Shown here one piece after another: positions 62,834 through 64,000 of a DNA stretch of 64,000 nt; the first letter of the stretch is position 1, and each line of letters opens with the position of its first letter. The position numbers were made by a program, and so were the translations under genes. Origin of the DNA: Pacificibacter marinus (GTDB lineage Bacteria; Pseudomonadota; Alphaproteobacteria; Rhodobacterales; Rhodobacteraceae); contig NZ_FNZV01000017.1 in the NCBI RefSeq assembly GCF_900109555.1, positions 1-64,000 on the forward strand, written 5' to 3'. Below the pieces are notes generated by a model that did no database searches, was not told where the DNA came from, and was given only the letters and a program-made list of their open reading frames with translations.

Positions 62834-63808
62834 ATGACCGTTCGGGCAGTTATCAAGGGTGTAGGCCATTATTTACCCGAGCGCGTCGTCCCAAATGCCG
62901 AATTCGAAGCAACGCTTGATACCACAGACGAGTGGATTCGCACGCGCTCTGGCATTGAACGCCGTCACTTTGCGGCCGAGGGCGAAACCACATCGCAAAT
63001 GGGCGCACATGCCGCCCGCGCAGCACTTAAAGATGCAGGGATAGACGCCAGCGATATCGACATGGTTGTTGTTGCCACCTCAACGCCTGATCTGACCTTT
63101 CCCTCTGTCGCGACGATGATTCAAAAAGATCTGGGCATGACCAAAGGTTTTGCCTTTGACGTGCAAGCCGTATGTGCAGGCTTTATCTATGCGCTGTCCA
63201 ACGCCAATGCGCAGATTGTATCAGGCCAAGCCAAACGCGTTTTGGTAATCGGCGCTGAAACGTTTAGCCGCATCATGGATTGGACCGATCGTTCAACCTG
63301 CGTGCTGTTCGGCGATGGCGCTGGCGCTTTGGTGCTTGAAGCCGCCGAGGGCACGGGCACATCTGAGGATCGCGGCATTCTATCCGTCGATCTCAATTCT
63401 GATGGCACCTACCGCGACATGCTTTATGTCGATGGCGGCGTATCCACCACTGGCACTGCGGGCAAATTGCGGATGCAAGGCAACCCATTGTTCCGCCAAG
63501 CCGTATCAAAATTGGCCTCTACCGCCGAGACAGCCATGGAAAAGGCCAATATCACATCCGCAGATATCGACTGGGTCGTTCCGCATCAGGCTAATATTCG
63601 CATCATTGAAGGCACAGCCAAAAAGCTAGGCCTGTCGATGGATAAGGTCGTTGTGACAGTGCAAGATCACGGCAACACGTCCGCCGCGTCTATTCCTTTG
63701 GCGATGTCAGTTGGCAAAGCGCGCGGACAGATCAAACAAGGTGATATTTGCGTGGCCGAAGCCATTGGTGGCGGGCTCGCATGGGGTGCTGTTGTTCTAC
63801 GCTGGTGA
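62834..63808 (+). CDS. fabH: Beta-ketoacyl-ACP synthase III
   Basis: The 324-residue enzyme has catalytic Cys114 in QAVCAGF, His in VPHQANIRI and Asn in HGNTSAAS. It condenses acetyl-CoA with malonyl-ACP to begin fatty-acid synthesis. N-terminal RAVIKGVGHYLPERVVPN and DEWIRTRSGIERRH are typical. ihfA follows after 115 bases. Confidence 0.97.
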   Translation: MTVRAVIKGVGHYLPERVVPNAEFEATLDTTDEWIRTRSGIERRHFAAEGETTSQMGAHAARAALKDAGIDASDIDMVVVATSTPDLTFPSVATMIQKDLGMTKGFAFDVQAVCAGFIYALSNANAQIVSGQAKRVLVIGAETFSRIMDWTDRSTCVLFGDGAGALVLEAAEGTGTSEDRGILSVDLNSDGTYRDMLYVDGGVSTTGTAGKLRMQGNPLFRQAVSKLASTAETAMEKANITSADIDWVVPHQANIRIIEGTAKKLGLSMDKVVVTVQDHGNTSAASIPLAMSVGKARGQIKQGDICVAEAIGGGLAWGAVVLRW

Positions 63809-63923
63809 TCTGCGACGCGAGACACGGCAATTTCCCACTTGAACGAGACTGCACAAGTCATTGATATTGACGGATGCTTTGTGAACTGCCAGTGTAATTG
63901 AAAATCAACCACGGTGGAATGTT

Positions 63924-64000
63924 ATGAGCAAAACTTTGACACGCATGGATTTAAGTGAATCTGTCTTTCGCGAAGTCGGCCTAAGTCGCAATGAATCTGC
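63924..64000 (+). CDS. ihfA: Integration host factor subunit alpha (partial, cut by window end)
   Basis: The frame starts [19 protein letters not shown] and continues LSRNES to the edge of the window. This is the N-terminus of IhfA, a DNA-bending protein. The position after fabH is conserved in alphaproteobacteria. Only about 25 residues are visible. Confidence 0.93.
   Translation, partial: MSKTLTRMDLSESVFREVGLSRNES

Noticed and set aside
1-64000. tRNA, rRNA, CRISPR arrays and riboswitches
   Set aside because: I looked for tRNA-like T-arm/CCA patterns, long regular direct repeats and known riboswitch cores and found none I could support by eye.

Overview
The window looks like a chromosomal segment of a marine Rhodobacteraceae (Roseobacter-group) alphaproteobacterium. 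The reasons are the gene order (lptF-lptG-lptD-surA-pdxA-rsmA, prfA-prmC-DUF4167, yceD-rpmF-plsX-fabH-ihfA), the ABC and TRAP uptake systems, glutathione-dependent formaldehyde detoxification, an OlsB-type acyltransferase and a DUF1127 protein. All of this is read from the sequence by family recognition; no database search was run.

The left third (1-20 kb) is accessory. It opens with the right end of an IS21-family element (truncated istB plus terminal sequence) inserted in an aldehyde dehydrogenase gene. From there a minus-strand operon of about 14 kb runs back to a LacI-type regulator. In transcription order it encodes a Tat-exported sugar-binding protein, two permeases, two non-identical ATPases, a Gfo/Idh dehydrogenase, a TIM-barrel isomerase, an aldose-epimerase-like DUF4432 protein, an SDR, a CaiB/BaiF CoA-transferase, a leaderless binding-protein homologue, an enoyl-CoA hydratase, an FAH-family hydrolase/dehydratase and the broken aldehyde dehydrogenase. 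It looks like an uncharacterised sugar or sugar-acid pathway whose last step is disrupted. Beyond the regulator lies a second sugar transporter of the RbsCBA type, on the plus strand.

Positions 20.0-21.8 kb are gene-poor and AT-rich, with mobile-element relics, an orphan hairpin and one small exported protein. From 21.8 to 29.1 kb there is a second catabolic module: a TAXI-TRAP transporter with a UspA partner, an RpiR-type regulator, a class III aminotransferase and a BKACE (DUF849) beta-keto-acid cleavage enzyme.

The right half is mostly core genome. It covers ygiBC, a multicopper oxidase, the formaldehyde pair (S-formylglutathione hydrolase and class III alcohol dehydrogenase), DUF1127, ald, kdsA, ndk, two ABC-F ATPases, MarC, an aspartic protease, holC-pepA, the LPS-export and outer-membrane biogenesis operon, release factor 1 and its methylase, an outer-membrane beta-barrel, olsB, msrB, bamE, and the fatty-acid/ribosomal operon that runs off the edge in ihfA. 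No tRNA, rRNA or CRISPR array was found. Many gene ends carry clear intrinsic terminators.
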